NCBI GenBank assembly: GCA_936914845.1
Contig: CAKZGE010000001.1
Coordinates: forward strand, 242,306-306,305
Length of the DNA: 64,000 bases
Source of the DNA: an uncultured Chloracidobacterium sp.
Lineage (GTDB): Bacteria; Acidobacteriota; Blastocatellia; Pyrinomonadales; Pyrinomonadaceae
Reading direction: 5' to 3'
Under the pieces are notes generated by a model. That model ran no database searches and was not told the origin of the DNA. It saw only the letters and a list, made by a program, of their open reading frames with translations. Both the position numbers and the translations under genes were made by a program. Shown here in pieces: positions 8,961 through 19,162 of the stretch (its first letter is position 1; every line of letters begins with the position of its first letter).

Positions 8961-8998
8961 ATAAAAATGGCCGCCCAAGCGAGCGGCCATCAAATTTT
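8961..8998 (-). terminator. Terminator of the Oar-type receptor gene
   Basis: 8-bp perfect stem ATGGCCGC (8967-8974) / GCGGCCAT (8983-8990). On the minus strand it is followed by a run of T residues, 22 bases after the receptor stop codon. Confidence 0.8.
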
Positions 8999-9011
8999 CT
9001 AGTTCGAAAGC

Positions 9012-12000
9012 CTAGAACATAAACCTAAATCCAAATCTGACCGAACGCGGCCCCTGAAAGATCTGAGGCTGTTTGTACCTGGCATCCAATCTAACAGACG
9101 GATTTGCATTCAAATGTGCCAAAATGCGGTCTAAAAGTTGTCCGTTCATATACGCATTGGCATAGAGACGGCCGCGTGTCGCAGTTGTGGCGGTTGGAAA
9201 CATATTTGCGTCATTTGGGCGATCATTCGTGGTATTCATTGTGGGATAGAGGGCTACTACTGTGTCCTGGTTCCACAAATTAAACACGTTTGCATCAAAC
9301 GCCATAGTGAACTTGTTGTCCAGACCAAACCGATATCTATGCGTAAAATTGAAATCGGTTTGCGTAAAGACCGGCGTCCTTCCAAGATCGCCGCGTGGGT
9401 AGAACAATTGAGGCGTTACGCTCGATTGGCCGTAGATCGTCGTTGTTTGAGGCGTTCCCGACGTGACGGTCTGGAAGAATGAAAACTCGCTGGAATTGGT
9501 GTTGCTCTTCCACCAATCGAGGATATACGAACCGAAAACGTTGAAAACATGCGGTCGATCGGTTGGCAACCGGCCATTATCCGGGTTTCCGTCAGCAGTA
9601 AATCCGATGAAAGGAAGATCGAAGGCACGACTTACACCGGGAGCCAACCGCCCGTTGACCAAGTGCGATTCGTCTGAGCTGGCCAATCCTGAGTAGTTAC
9701 CGTAAAGACGGCTAAATGTATAGTTGGCATTGAAATACCAATTATTGGACAATCGTTTTTCGAGCACGAATTCAAGCCCGTCATAACGCCTTTCCGGCCG
9801 AATTGATTTGTCATAGCCCAGGTCCCGAAGCATTTGGAGATGGAAACCTCTTCCCGGATTGCCGATCACATATGCCTCACTTCCCGACGAATTGACGATA
9901 CCGGCATCCTCGACCGCCTCGTCGACATTCTTGTACGTGTAGCGGCCCCTCAAGACAAAATTCTTGCTCAATTGGTGTTCAAAACCGACCGTAACCTCAG
10001 TTTGCTGAAATGGTCTTAGGTCAGGGTCCACCGCTCCATTCTCATAGGGCGATGCACCGGGCTCATTCGCATTTACTCGCAGGTTGCGTTGACAGCGGCT
10101 GTACGCTCCGGACGCAATAAATCCGGTGGCCGGGCAAACGCTTGGGCCGCTAAAACTACCCAAAATGTTGCCAATGTTATATTGTGTAGCAACATTTCCC
10201 GGAAAGATCTCAAAGTAATCTTCAAGAAATATGTCGCCGCCAAAAAGACCACGGGGCAAAGCAAATTTCAGTCGATCGAAAAATCGTCCGTAGCTGGCGA
10301 ATATCTTCGATTTCCCGTTTCCGAATGGATCTAATGCAAATCCCAACCGGGGAGCGATCTTGTCACCCCAACCGAAATCGACGCCGCTCGGCAGGCTATT
10401 GAATGTCGGCAGATTTTCCTTTTCAAATCTTACACCCAAATTCAGAGACAAACGGGAGAACATTCGCCACTGGTCCTGAATAAAGAGGCTTTGATTGAGA
10501 TTTGACCCGGTTCCGTTGGTCCCCGTTCGGCGGAAAGACGCAGATCCTATCGCTCCGGGTGTGTCAACTACGCCCGGCTGCAGACCGGAAATAGGAGTTC
10601 CGACAAAAAACCGAAGTTGGCCGTATGCGTTGTTGCCCGACTGAACATCATTAAAGATAGTAAAACGTTGATAGCCGCCCTTTAATTGATGCTGTCCAAG
10701 GCCGTTGAAAAGAAAGCTGGCTGAACCTTCGTAAGCCTCACGGATCGAAACATCTTTGACCGTGATGCTGTTGGCACCGGTTTGCGAACACGAAAAGGGC
10801 GTTGTATTGCCGGTGATCCGGTTACATTCCGAGATCTGAGCAAAACCGGTAGGGACAAAATAGTTTCCGTTCTTTTCGTTCAAAAATCCGCGACTGTATC
10901 GGCCGTCTATCACCAAACTGCTTCCTAACGTATAAACACCGGAGAACGTAACGTTATTTGCAGTTTGACGTCCTCCTTGCTTTTGGCGATATTCGTCTTC
11001 CAAAAGAGTTCCGACCGAAGGGCCAAAATATGCGCTTGCGAGACCGGTTCCCAGCACGAAAGCGGAAGATGTAACGTTTGAAAAGGAGCTTCCGGGCAGC
11101 GTTCCTCTGCTTTGAACCGGATTCCACAAATAGGTCCCCGTCAATCGAAGATTATCTATCGGACTTGCGTCCAATCTACCAAACGCATATTCGTATTTGG
11201 TTTCACGCGTGTAACGGCGACTGGTGATGAATGTCCGAGTTGCCGCTCCGGCATTGGTAAAATATTGAGTATTAACTTCCGTGTTGAAGAACTGGGGCGA
11301 ATAGCTTCCGAAAAACCACAATCGGTTCTTGATGATCGGCCCGCTGAGATTTGAAGTTGGAAAGACATTTACGCCCTGTGCCTTAGCCGGCTGAAAATAT
11401 TCTACTGTGCGGGTGAAAGAACTGGAGGTGGCAGATGGTCCCGCAAGAAGTTGCCGCGGATTCCCATTCAGCTTCGGAGTGTCAAATTGGAGCCCGAATT
11501 CACCGTGAAATTCGTTGCTTCCGCCGCGGGTCACAACGCTAACAACGCCGCCCGTTGCTCCGCCGTATTCTGCATTAAACCCGCTCGATTTGATCTGAAC
11601 TTCCTGGACCAGCTGGGTCGGAATATCAAAAGAGTCCGTTAGTGTTCCTGTGCGATAATTGGTCACTTCCTGGCCGTCAATGACAAAAACATTTTCACCG
11701 CCGGAAGCACCGTCAACTGTAAATCCGCCGGTGCGCGCCTCCGGTCTCGTCCCGGGTACCGAGCGCAATACACCGGTAAAACCGGTTCCCTTTGGCAACA
11801 GCTCCATCTCCTGTGCGCTTATGCTTGTCTGGATGGAACTGTCAGTTGTATCAACGGGAGCCACATCCGAGGTCGTGACATCGACCGTGTTGTTCGTACC
11901 CTCCGGTTGAACCGTAATGTCAACTTGCGTGGTACGCCCGATCGATACGACCACGTTCCGATACGCCGCTTCACCAAATCCTGCCCCGGCGACGGTGGTG

Positions 12001-12281
12001 ATGTCATATGACCCCGGCACAACTTGAGCAATTCTAAAAAAGCCTTCGTGATTAGCGGTTATGGTTCGCCTGAAACCGGTGCTGATGGCCGTAGTAGCGG
12101 CCCCGGACGTACTTTTGGCACTTGAGACGATAAGTGTAACGTTTGGAACATTTGCTCCAGATGAATCCTTCACGACGCCCTCAAGGGCTCCTGTAGTGTC
12201 TTGACCGGCCGCAAACGAAACAAATATAAGCAACGACGCGATCGTTGAGATCAATCCCCTAAATAGGTTTTTCCTCATCAA
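9012..12281 (-). CDS. Carboxypeptidase-regulatory / TonB-dependent Oar-type outer-membrane receptor
   Basis: 1089 residues. A signal peptide (residues 1-26) is followed by a carboxypeptidase-regulatory-like beta-sandwich at about 28-115 (GALEGVVKDSSGANVPNVTL), then a plug domain (DGQEVTNYRTG, GGATGGVVSVVTRGGSNEFH) and a large beta-barrel ending in the aromatic FGFRFMF, typical of outer-membrane insertion signals. This architecture is greatly expanded in Acidobacteriota and is thought to import large substrates, often carbohydrate- or peptide-derived; the substrate here is unknown. Single gene with its own terminator; about 230 bp without genes separate it from the Ycf48-like gene upstream. 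Confidence 0.92.
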   Translation of the reverse strand: MMRKNLFRGLISTIASLLIFVSFAAGQDTTGALEGVVKDSSGANVPNVTLIVSSAKSTSGAATTAISTGFRRTITANHEGFFRIAQVVPGSYDITTVAGAGFGEAAYRNVVVSIGRTTQVDITVQPEGTNNTVDVTTSDVAPVDTTDSSIQTSISAQEMELLPKGTGFTGVLRSVPGTRPEARTGGFTVDGASGGENVFVIDGQEVTNYRTGTLTDSFDIPTQLVQEVQIKSSGFNAEYGGATGGVVSVVTRGGSNEFHGEFGLQFDTPKLNGNPRQLLAGPSATSSSFTRTVEYFQPAKAQGVNVFPTSNLSGPIIKNRLWFFGSYSPQFFNTEVNTQYFTNAGAATRTFITSRRYTRETKYEYAFGRLDASPIDNLRLTGTYLWNPVQSRGTLPGSSFSNVTSSAFVLGTGLASAYFGPSVGTLLEDEYRQKQGGRQTANNVTFSGVYTLGSSLVIDGRYSRGFLNEKNGNYFVPTGFAQISECNRITGNTTPFSCSQTGANSITVKDVSIREAYEGSASFLFNGLGQHQLKGGYQRFTIFNDVQSGNNAYGQLRFFVGTPISGLQPGVVDTPGAIGSASFRRTGTNGTGSNLNQSLFIQDQWRMFSRLSLNLGVRFEKENLPTFNSLPSGVDFGWGDKIAPRLGFALDPFGNGKSKIFASYGRFFDRLKFALPRGLFGGDIFLEDYFEIFPGNVATQYNIGNILGSFSGPSVCPATGFIASGAYSRCQRNLRVNANEPGASPYENGAVDPDLRPFQQTEVTVGFEHQLSKNFVLRGRYTYKNVDEAVEDAGIVNSSGSEAYVIGNPGRGFHLQMLRDLGYDKSIRPERRYDGLEFVLEKRLSNNWYFNANYTFSRLYGNYSGLASSDESHLVNGRLAPGVSRAFDLPFIGFTADGNPDNGRLPTDRPHVFNVFGSYILDWWKSNTNSSEFSFFQTVTSGTPQTTTIYGQSSVTPQLFYPRGDLGRTPVFTQTDFNFTHRYRFGLDNKFTMAFDANVFNLWNQDTVVALYPTMNTTNDRPNDANMFPTATTATRGRLYANAYMNGQLLDRILAHLNANPSVRLDARYKQPQIFQGPRSVRFGFRFMF

Positions 12282-12513
12282 TATATCCTCTCTGATTTTA
12301 GTAAAAGAAATTGAGCGAAAGTTTGCGTTGGTCCGGTATCCTGAACAGCCTTTCTCAGAGAAAAAGGCGATAAACGACGGCGTTACATCACGAAAATTAA
12401 TAAGGCCCGCTTGTAACTGGTCTCAAGGATACAAAAAACGCTGATGTAATGTAACACAACATGACGTTCGTGTTAAGAAAAAAAAGGAGGATATTTAGCA
12501 GATCAGACAGAAA

Positions 12514-13494
12514 TTATTTTATATATTCCAGCAAAAGGCCTTTTTCGCCGACGGCCCAACCGTATCTTTTTGTCATGAATAGCCCATATAGGTTTGCTTT
12601 CGTGCCGCTTGATTGCCGAACCCACGTTTTACCTTTATCGGAAGAACGCAATATCGAACCGTTGAAACCGACGATCCAGCCGTTCTTGTCGTCAGCGAAA
12701 TCGACACGCTTGAAAGTTTCGGGAAAATTCGTATCAACCTTTATCCAGGTATCGCCGCCATTTTCGGTACGAAGTATGGTGCCGCGGCCTCCGACAGCAT
12801 ACCCTTCGCTATCGTCGCGAAAATCCACGTTGAACAAAGCTCGCTCCGTGCCCGAACGCTGCTGTCGCCAGGTCTTTCCGCTATCCGTGGTGGCCAATAT
12901 AACGCCTTTGTCGCCAACTATCCATGCTCGGGAACTGCCGTTATAATCGAGGTGAAACAATTCGACCTTCGTCGGGACCGTCACCCGCTGCCACGTCTCG
13001 CCGCCGTCTTCAGTTCGCATCACCAGCGATTCAAGCACGACGTCACCGCCCTTATTAAGGATCGAGCCGATCGCTAGGCCTCGCTTTTTATCGGCAAAGC
13101 GAATACTTAAAAGTTCAGGATAACCGCTCCGGAAATCTCCGCTTCGATAGATCTTAGTTTCCCGCCACGTGTTTCCGCCGTCCGCTGTAATAAAGAGTTG
13201 CCTTCCCGCAACTAAATAGCCGTTATCGGCATTACGGAAATATATCTCGTTGATGTCCTCAGTGGTAGCTATTTTGGTTTCGTTCCACGTTTTACCGCCG
13301 TCATTGGTCACCGAAAGATGGCCGCCGTCACCGGCTATAAAACCTTTGCTTGACGAAGTAAAGTAGATTGCCACCAGATCGCCTTTTGCCCCGGAAGGCT
13401 TGCCCTTCCAACCCTGCTGGCCAAAGACAGCGAAAGCCGAAGAGCAAATGCAAATACCCAATAAAAGAACGAACTTGAATTTAAACACTACCAA
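12514..13494 (-). CDS. Ycf48/HCF136-like beta-propeller, exported
   Basis: 326 residues with a signal peptide (residues about 1-25, ending VFGQQ). At least six repeats of the BNR/sialidase-type motif are visible, such as SVTNDGGKTW, FITADGGNTW, MRTEDGGETW, ATTDSGKTW, LRTENGGDTW and RSSDKGKTW. These build a seven-bladed propeller of the Ycf48/HCF136 type. In phototrophs Ycf48 helps assemble photosystem II; in heterotrophs such as this the role is unknown and the name describes only the fold. It stands alone between the VIT-vWA and receptor genes. Confidence 0.85.
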   Translation of the reverse strand: MVVFKFKFVLLLGICICSSAFAVFGQQGWKGKPSGAKGDLVAIYFTSSSKGFIAGDGGHLSVTNDGGKTWNETKIATTEDINEIYFRNADNGYLVAGRQLFITADGGNTWRETKIYRSGDFRSGYPELLSIRFADKKRGLAIGSILNKGGDVVLESLVMRTEDGGETWQRVTVPTKVELFHLDYNGSSRAWIVGDKGVILATTDSGKTWRQQRSGTERALFNVDFRDDSEGYAVGGRGTILRTENGGDTWIKVDTNFPETFKRVDFADDKNGWIVGFNGSILRSSDKGKTWVRQSSGTKANLYGLFMTKRYGWAVGEKGLLLEYIK

Positions 13495-13612
13495 CGGCCT
13501 CCTCTAGAAAAAACACGTTTGCGGGCACTTCGGCTCGGAGATATTCTCCCGCCGAAATTATTTGGACCGCTATATAGAGGACGTGATCTAAACATTGATT
13601 TTGCCTATGTTA

Positions 13613-15841
13613 TCAAAGCTCCACGCGATAGACCCTACCTTTGAAAACCACGATGACCCTCTCACCCAGCGAGAAATAGCCCGCTAATTCCGGTCGCTCG
13701 AAAGCGATCTTGAAATATTCTTCCGAAGCAAATTTTAGCACCGTTTCGGGCAGTTTTTCCGTCGCGTCATATTCCGCATCGACCCAAACGCCTTTTTCAT
13801 TATTAAAGTTCTTTCCGCCGAAAAATTGGCTTTGATCTGTATTGCCGATCAATATCCGCTTAGAACCTTTACTCTCGTCGCTGACCGCTATGTTAGCTTG
13901 CATAGCATTCTGTTGAACGCTCATTTGGACAGCCTCAGCTCCGTCCTTACGCATTGAACGCATGCTGGCGGCCGGTCGCTGCCGCATTTCGAAACGGGTC
14001 ATTTGCCGTGCGGAGCCGTCGGTAGCCAAATATGATGTGTAAGGCGTTACAATTCCGTATCGCGTGCCTAGCTCGGTTACTTCATCACGAAGCTCCTTTG
14101 ATTCACCATTAAGCCTTATTTGCTCGATCAGCCATCCGACCCTTCGGCTCGCCCAAAGGCGCGGCAAAAAATCGTTGTCGTCCGACCGCATTGGGAAACC
14201 AAGGCCCGGGTAAGTGAAAGTTCGTGTTTCTTTGCCGGTTTTTCCGGTCAAACGAGCTGTGATATTTTTCAGATCCGTTTCATTTTTATAGCGTCCAATG
14301 ACCGTCATCTGCATCCCCTTAAAAAGATCGTTCAATTTACGAGGATAGGCATTCTCGGTTTCCACTGGCCCGAGGTCCAGTTGCAGGTCTGCCAGCACAG
14401 GCGAACTCACCTTGGCGAAGAAATTGGAAACTTTCAATTCCAAGTCTTCTTTCGGTTGTACGTAATCAGACACGCCTTTGTTTTCAGAACCCAATTTATC
14501 CAACAACGCTGTGTTGACGTCATAACCGAACCCAAAAGGAAAGATCCGGACATCGAACTTCTTCGCTTTTCTGAGATTTTCGATGATCTTATCAGTATCA
14601 GTTTCCCCGACGGTCGGCAAACCATCGGTCATAAACACGAGCATTTTGGGGCGTTCGGAGTTGTCAAATTGTTTGATAGATGCGATCAACGAATCATTTA
14701 TATTCGTGCCGCCCGTCGGACGGAGCTTTTCTATAAATGCCTCGCCCTTTTTCTTGCCCTGTTCATTGGCGTCGATCAGGCCGCTCTCCATCGGCCGTTC
14801 TTCGCCCGCAAACCCGACCACATTAAATCGGTCACCCGAACGCAGGGTTCTGACACCGAAAAGCAAGGCTGCCCGCGCTTTTTCTATTTTCCCTTCATCG
14901 GCCATCGAACCGCTTGTATCCAGCACAAAGACAATGTCTTTGTTGACCAATTCGCTTTCATTCAGATCATCTTTCGGCGAAAGCATGAGCATAAAATACC
15001 CATCCTTTCCCGGTTCGCGGTGAGTCAATAAAGACAACCCGAAATTCGCATCGGAGATCGTGTAAAAAAGCTGCAGGTCGTTGTCGTTATTTTCCGTCTC
15101 GAATGAGAGAAGTGCCCGCGAATCGCCCTTATGCGTAACATCCAACTTATGGGTCGGCGAAAAGATGTTTCTCAAGGGACCGCCGCCTTTGATCTCGACC
15201 GTTCCGGACACTGTTCCGATTCGTCTCTGCAGAGGTTGCGCTTGCCGATCCTCCGCCAGCTGCCGCCATATATTTCTTCCGGAACCTAGTGGATAGCGAT
15301 ACGCTACGGTTCCGGCTTCGGCTTTGAGCACCTGTGTATAGGTCAACTCTATCTTTTTTTCGGAACGCGCCGGGATCGGAAAGACCGTCGCCTGAAGAAG
15401 ATCGCGTCCGGCATATTCCAGCAATCCCGGATCTCTCTGCTGTCGCACGATGCCGTCGTAGATCCGCCGTGCCTCCTCTCTTGAACGCACTTCACCGGCG
15501 AGGCGCTTCCCGTTCTCCCAGATCGCAAATTCAACCACCGCGGCCGATTCCGGGATCGGAAAGAAATAGGTCCCCTCTAAGGTATATCCGGTTTCATTGA
15601 TAAATACCTGCTCGACGGCAGTAGTAGCTACCTGTCCTTCGATGGTCGTTTTCAGTTTGATCGATTTGACCGGCAAAACGTTCGGCAAGACGGGTCGCGG
15701 AGGATTCGGGCGGGGCGGCCGGCAAGGCCGAATGTCGCAAGGTATCGGGATAATTATGCCTTGGGCCAATGATGGCACCGCCAGAAAAAAAAGGCCGCCG
15801 CCAACCGCAACTAACAAACAAATAAAATTTCGCAGGATCAT
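13613..15841 (-). CDS. VIT and von Willebrand A domain protein, exported
   Basis: 742 residues with a signal peptide (residues 1-26, ALA/Q-type end VPSLAQG). A VIT domain spans about 50-180 (TTIEGQVATTAVEQVFINE), followed by a vWA domain from about 300 with an intact metal-ion site (FVLDTSGSMADEG, then TGGTNI and TDGLPTVGETD). The C-terminus is a conserved region of unknown function. The architecture matches inter-alpha-trypsin-inhibitor-like bacterial proteins, likely binding a protein partner in the periplasm or on the surface. The Pro/Arg-rich stretch after the signal peptide (about residues 33-52) is probably a linker. Confidence 0.9.
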   Translation of the reverse strand: MILRNFICLLVAVGGGLFFLAVPSLAQGIIIPIPCDIRPCRPPRPNPPRPVLPNVLPVKSIKLKTTIEGQVATTAVEQVFINETGYTLEGTYFFPIPESAAVVEFAIWENGKRLAGEVRSREEARRIYDGIVRQQRDPGLLEYAGRDLLQATVFPIPARSEKKIELTYTQVLKAEAGTVAYRYPLGSGRNIWRQLAEDRQAQPLQRRIGTVSGTVEIKGGGPLRNIFSPTHKLDVTHKGDSRALLSFETENNDNDLQLFYTISDANFGLSLLTHREPGKDGYFMLMLSPKDDLNESELVNKDIVFVLDTSGSMADEGKIEKARAALLFGVRTLRSGDRFNVVGFAGEERPMESGLIDANEQGKKKGEAFIEKLRPTGGTNINDSLIASIKQFDNSERPKMLVFMTDGLPTVGETDTDKIIENLRKAKKFDVRIFPFGFGYDVNTALLDKLGSENKGVSDYVQPKEDLELKVSNFFAKVSSPVLADLQLDLGPVETENAYPRKLNDLFKGMQMTVIGRYKNETDLKNITARLTGKTGKETRTFTYPGLGFPMRSDDNDFLPRLWASRRVGWLIEQIRLNGESKELRDEVTELGTRYGIVTPYTSYLATDGSARQMTRFEMRQRPAASMRSMRKDGAEAVQMSVQQNAMQANIAVSDESKGSKRILIGNTDQSQFFGGKNFNNEKGVWVDAEYDATEKLPETVLKFASEEYFKIAFERPELAGYFSLGERVIVVFKGRVYRVEL

Positions 15842-15944
15842 AGTTCACCGAGCTCCGATCTGTTTTGTATCTTGGGCGTCAACAGTGCAGCCCAAACATT
15901 GGATGCTTCAAGAACGAAGGTGAACGGGCTTTCTTGCAAAATTC

Positions 15945-16712
15945 CTATTTGAACAGAGCAAGATCGCTCGGTTTCCAGGGTAACCGTTTGAACAAAAATA
16001 CACGTCGGCCAGGCATTAAGGGTGACGTTAGCGGTTCATCAACGGATATTCCATAGCTGCCCCGGCATAATGGTTCTTTCCAATCCTTTCCGTCTCTCAG
16101 GAACCGCCTAATGTTCTCATCGTCGGCGCCCATCTCAAAAGCCATCGGCACTGCTTCGCTTACCGGCATATCATTGAACCAGGCATCGCCCACACACCAT
16201 GAAGCGAGTGAGGTCATGGTCAATGGCACCTCGGCCGCCAGCTCTGGACGGAGTTTCGCCATCAATTGTTTGTAAAAATCGCGTTCGCTGGCAACGGCGT
16301 CAAAATCGATCTGGACGGCTTTCACATTCGGACGATCGAGCGATCTTTTGATAAGATCGATGGCTTTTTCTATCTGGGCCGCAGAATAATCGGGCCGCAA
16401 TTCCGGTTGCCGACGTGTTTCTATCCTTGTAACCGCGATCAAATACACGTTTTCCGGGAGCAAGAGGGGTTGCTTTCGCGGGTTGTAGATCACCGTGTCC
16501 TTTTCGATGTAAAGAGTCTGTGCCAAAAAGGCGACCCCCGTGGTCGAAACATCAATAAAACGCAGGTCCTCCGGCCGCTCCCAGGCCCACAAAAACCTTT
16601 GTGGCATTGTTGAATTCAGCCGTGGATCCACTTGGTTTTGCTGCCCGCAAGAGCATATGAATGTTGTCGCGAGGATCAAGCAGAATAATGAAAGAAATTT
16701 CCGGCTGTTCAT
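15945..16712 (-). CDS. DUF3142-type lipoprotein
   Basis: 255 residues. The N-terminus is a lipoprotein signal with a cysteine-rich lipobox (TTFICSCGQ; Cys20 or Cys22 lipidated). The body contains WAWERPEDLRF, GVAFLAQT and a central VQIDFDAVASERDFY with acidic residues placed as in TIM-barrel glycoside-hydrolase-like proteins, the pattern I associate with DUF3142. The function is unknown. It is divergent from the ETF-QO gene with 117 bp between them. Confidence 0.7.
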   Translation of the reverse strand: MNSRKFLSLFCLILATTFICSCGQQNQVDPRLNSTMPQRFLWAWERPEDLRFIDVSTTGVAFLAQTLYIEKDTVIYNPRKQPLLLPENVYLIAVTRIETRRQPELRPDYSAAQIEKAIDLIKRSLDRPNVKAVQIDFDAVASERDFYKQLMAKLRPELAAEVPLTMTSLASWCVGDAWFNDMPVSEAVPMAFEMGADDENIRRFLRDGKDWKEPLCRGSYGISVDEPLTSPLMPGRRVFLFKRLPWKPSDLALFK

Positions 16713-16829
16713 GGTGTGTGCTTACATTTTAACAGAAAATGATTGTATGGTTCGGGGCCGCTATCGTATTTACCTCTATGTTTTGATATACTTGCAAAAA
16801 TTCTGAACAGTCATTCATTGGAAAAATCT

Positions 16830-18530
16830 ATGATCGAACGTGAACAGATCGAAATGGACGTGGTTTTCGTCGGTGCGGGACCGGCCAACCTGGCGGGTGC
16901 CTTGCATTTGAAAAAGGCTATCGCCGAACACGATGAACTCATTGAGCGAGGAGTACGTCATGGTGAAAAGATCGGCGAGCTTGAAATAGCCATTGTTGAA
17001 AAGGGTTCCTATGTGGGCGCCCACATTCTCTCGGGTGCGGTCATGGACCCGATCGCGATCCGTGAACTAATGCCGGATTTTCTCGAGCAAGGCTGCCCCG
17101 TCGATACGGCCGTTACGGAAGATGCAGCGTGGTATTTGACCACCAATAAAGCTTTCAATGCCCCGATCGTACCGCCGCCGCTCCGAAATAAAGGCAAATA
17201 TATACTTAGCCTTAGTCGTATGTGCGAATGGCTCGGTGAAAAATGTGAGGAGGCCGGCATCAACATATTTCCGGAATTCCCTGCCGCCGAAGTTCTTTAT
17301 GATGAAAATGAACGCGTCATCGGCATTCGTACCGGCGACAAGGGCTTAGACAAAGAAGGTAACCCAAAAGGCAATTTCGAGCCCGGCGTTGATCTTTTAG
17401 CCAAGGTGACGGTGCTCGGCGAAGGTTCTCGCGGTTCATTAGCCAAACAGCTGACCGCTCGCCTAGGTCTGAATAAAGGAAAGGAACCGCAGGTCTTTTC
17501 GCTAGGTGTTAAAGAGCTTTGGGAGATCCCGGCCGGCACCTTCCCGGAAGGAAAGGTCGTCCATACGCTCGGATTCCCTTCGGACAGCCGCACCTACGGC
17601 GGCGGTTGGATATATGGATTGAAAAATAATGTGGTCAGCATAGGCTACGTTACCGGATTGGACTACGAAGATCCGATGATCGATCCTCATGCTGAGTTTC
17701 AAAAATTCAAAACGCATCCGAAGATCGCCGAAATACTGGCGGGCGGGAAAATGATCAAATACGGAGCTAAGACCATCAACGCCGGCGGCTACTACACAAT
17801 GCCGCAACTATATGCTGACGGTGTGTTGCTGGTTGGTGATTCGGCATCTTTTCTAAATGGACAACGCATCAAGGGAATACACACTGCAATGAAAAGCGGT
17901 ATGCTCGCGGCGGAAACGATCGTCCATGCGTTCTCGCATCAGAATTTCAGCTCGGAATCGCTCAAACATTTTGAAGAAAAGGTCAATATGAGCTGGATCT
18001 ACGATGAACTTCATCCGGTTCGAAATTTTCATGGGGCGTTTCAAAAAGGCCGTTGGTCGGCTTTGATAAACACCGGCCTGCAGTTCCTGACAAAGGGGCT
18101 GGCCTGGGGTTTTATGCCGAAAGAGCATCACGTCGCCGGCTACGAACGGATGCTCAAGCGCAGCGACGCAAAGCTGGAACCAAACCGCTATGAGGCTGTC
18201 AAATATGACAAACAGTTGACTTTTGACAAAGCGACCGATGTTTTCCATGCAGGTGTCGCTCACGATGAGGATCAACCCTCCCATCTGCACATTGCGGATC
18301 CGGATATATGCGTAACACGGTGCACTGTGGAATACGGTAATCCCTGTGAAAGATTTTGCCCGGCCGCGGTCTATGAAATGGAATACAACTCCAAAACAGA
18401 TCGCCGCGAATTGAAGGTCAACTTTTCAAATTGCGTCCATTGCAAGACCTGCGACATTGCTGACCCTTACCAAATAATAAATTGGGTAACGCCGGAGGGC
18501 GGCGGCGGGCCGGATTATAAGGGTATGTAA
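16830..18530 (+). CDS. Electron transfer flavoprotein-ubiquinone oxidoreductase
   Basis: 566 residues from the ATG at 16830; the upstream extension to 16743 is Tyr/Leu-rich and lacks a ribosome site. The N-terminal FAD-binding motif VVFVGAGPANLAGALHL is complete. The C-terminal 4Fe-4S ferredoxin-like domain has its Cys ligands in the NCVHCKTCDI motif, with a further Cys in GNPCERFCPA. The enzyme passes electrons from ETF (fatty-acid and amino-acid oxidation) to the membrane quinone pool. etfAB are not in the window. CsbD follows but has its own ribosome site. Confidence 0.95.
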   Translation: MIEREQIEMDVVFVGAGPANLAGALHLKKAIAEHDELIERGVRHGEKIGELEIAIVEKGSYVGAHILSGAVMDPIAIRELMPDFLEQGCPVDTAVTEDAAWYLTTNKAFNAPIVPPPLRNKGKYILSLSRMCEWLGEKCEEAGINIFPEFPAAEVLYDENERVIGIRTGDKGLDKEGNPKGNFEPGVDLLAKVTVLGEGSRGSLAKQLTARLGLNKGKEPQVFSLGVKELWEIPAGTFPEGKVVHTLGFPSDSRTYGGGWIYGLKNNVVSIGYVTGLDYEDPMIDPHAEFQKFKTHPKIAEILAGGKMIKYGAKTINAGGYYTMPQLYADGVLLVGDSASFLNGQRIKGIHTAMKSGMLAAETIVHAFSHQNFSSESLKHFEEKVNMSWIYDELHPVRNFHGAFQKGRWSALINTGLQFLTKGLAWGFMPKEHHVAGYERMLKRSDAKLEPNRYEAVKYDKQLTFDKATDVFHAGVAHDEDQPSHLHIADPDICVTRCTVEYGNPCERFCPAAVYEMEYNSKTDRRELKVNFSNCVHCKTCDIADPYQIINWVTPEGGGGPDYKGM

Positions 18531-18608
18531 CGTATTGGCATATTTTTTGCACCGACGATAGCAGACGCGGTCAACCGCTTCGAAATAATACACGGAGGCA
18601 CAAGAAAT

Positions 18609-18842
18609 ATGTCATTGCCAAACAAAGACGAGATCGAAGGTAAATTGGAGCAGGCCAAAGGAAAGGTTAAGGAAAAGATCGGCGAATGGACCGATAATGA
18701 ACGGCTTGAGGAAGAAGGCGAGGCCGACCAGGCAGCCGGTGAGACCCAGGAAACTTGGGGTAGCGTGAAACGCAATATTTCTGATACCGTTGACGATGCG
18801 GCGGATACGTTGAAGGACGCAGCCCGGAATATAAATCGTTAG
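18609..18842 (+). CDS. CsbD-family stress protein
   Basis: 77 residues, highly charged, with the family signature EGKLEQAKGKVKEKIGEWTD and a C-terminal helix (DAADTLKDAARNI). CsbD-like proteins are small, hydrophilic and usually induced by general stress; their molecular role is unclear. The start has GGAGG 10 bases upstream and a strong terminator follows directly. Confidence 0.9.
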   Translation: MSLPNKDEIEGKLEQAKGKVKEKIGEWTDNERLEEEGEADQAAGETQETWGSVKRNISDTVDDAADTLKDAARNINR

Positions 18843-18849
18843 AAAGTAC

Positions 18850-18886
18850 AAAAAGAGGCTGACCATCACTTGACCAGCCTCTTTTT
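18850..18886. terminator. Bidirectional terminator between csbD-like gene and rpoZ
   Basis: Perfect stem AGAGGCTG (18854-18861) / CAGCCTCT (18875-18882), flanked by an A-run and a T-run. It serves the CsbD-like gene on the plus strand and the yicC-gmk-rpoZ cluster on the minus strand. Confidence 0.9.
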
Positions 18887-18910
18887 ATATTGTTTGGTTC
18901 AGAACAATTA

Positions 18911-19162
18911 TCAGTTCTGATCAAGAATGTCGAAATTTACCCGACGTTCCGCGAGTTCTTTCATTGCAACACGAGTCGGTTTATGTCGGCGCATATCGAT
19001 ATCGGTCCGCGAGACCGCCCCGCGTTGGAGCTGTTTACTGCGCTGAGCGGCAAGAATGATCATTCTGTATTTCGAATCGATATCCGGCGGATCGATCAAT
19101 TCATTGGTTTCTTCGATCTCACCGATCAATTCTTCGTTATTTTCCATATCTCTATTTGGCAT
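18911..19162 (-). CDS. rpoZ: RNA polymerase omega subunit
   Basis: 83 residues containing the omega core DIDSKYRMIILAAQRSKQLQ and RVAMKELAERRVNFDIL. Omega helps fold and hold the beta-prime subunit. It overlaps the end of gmk by 11 bases, and the gene order yicC-gmk-rpoZ is conserved in many bacteria. A shorter start at 19147 (MENNEEL) is possible because the ribosome site of the first ATG is too close. Confidence 0.92.
   Translation of the reverse strand: MPNRDMENNEELIGEIEETNELIDPPDIDSKYRMIILAAQRSKQLQRGAVSRTDIDMRRHKPTRVAMKELAERRVNFDILDQN

Noticed and set aside
14120..15031. 303-codon plus-strand frame opposite the VIT-vWA gene
   Set aside because: Antisense shadow of the vWA coding sequence; Phe/Arg/His-rich without domain features.
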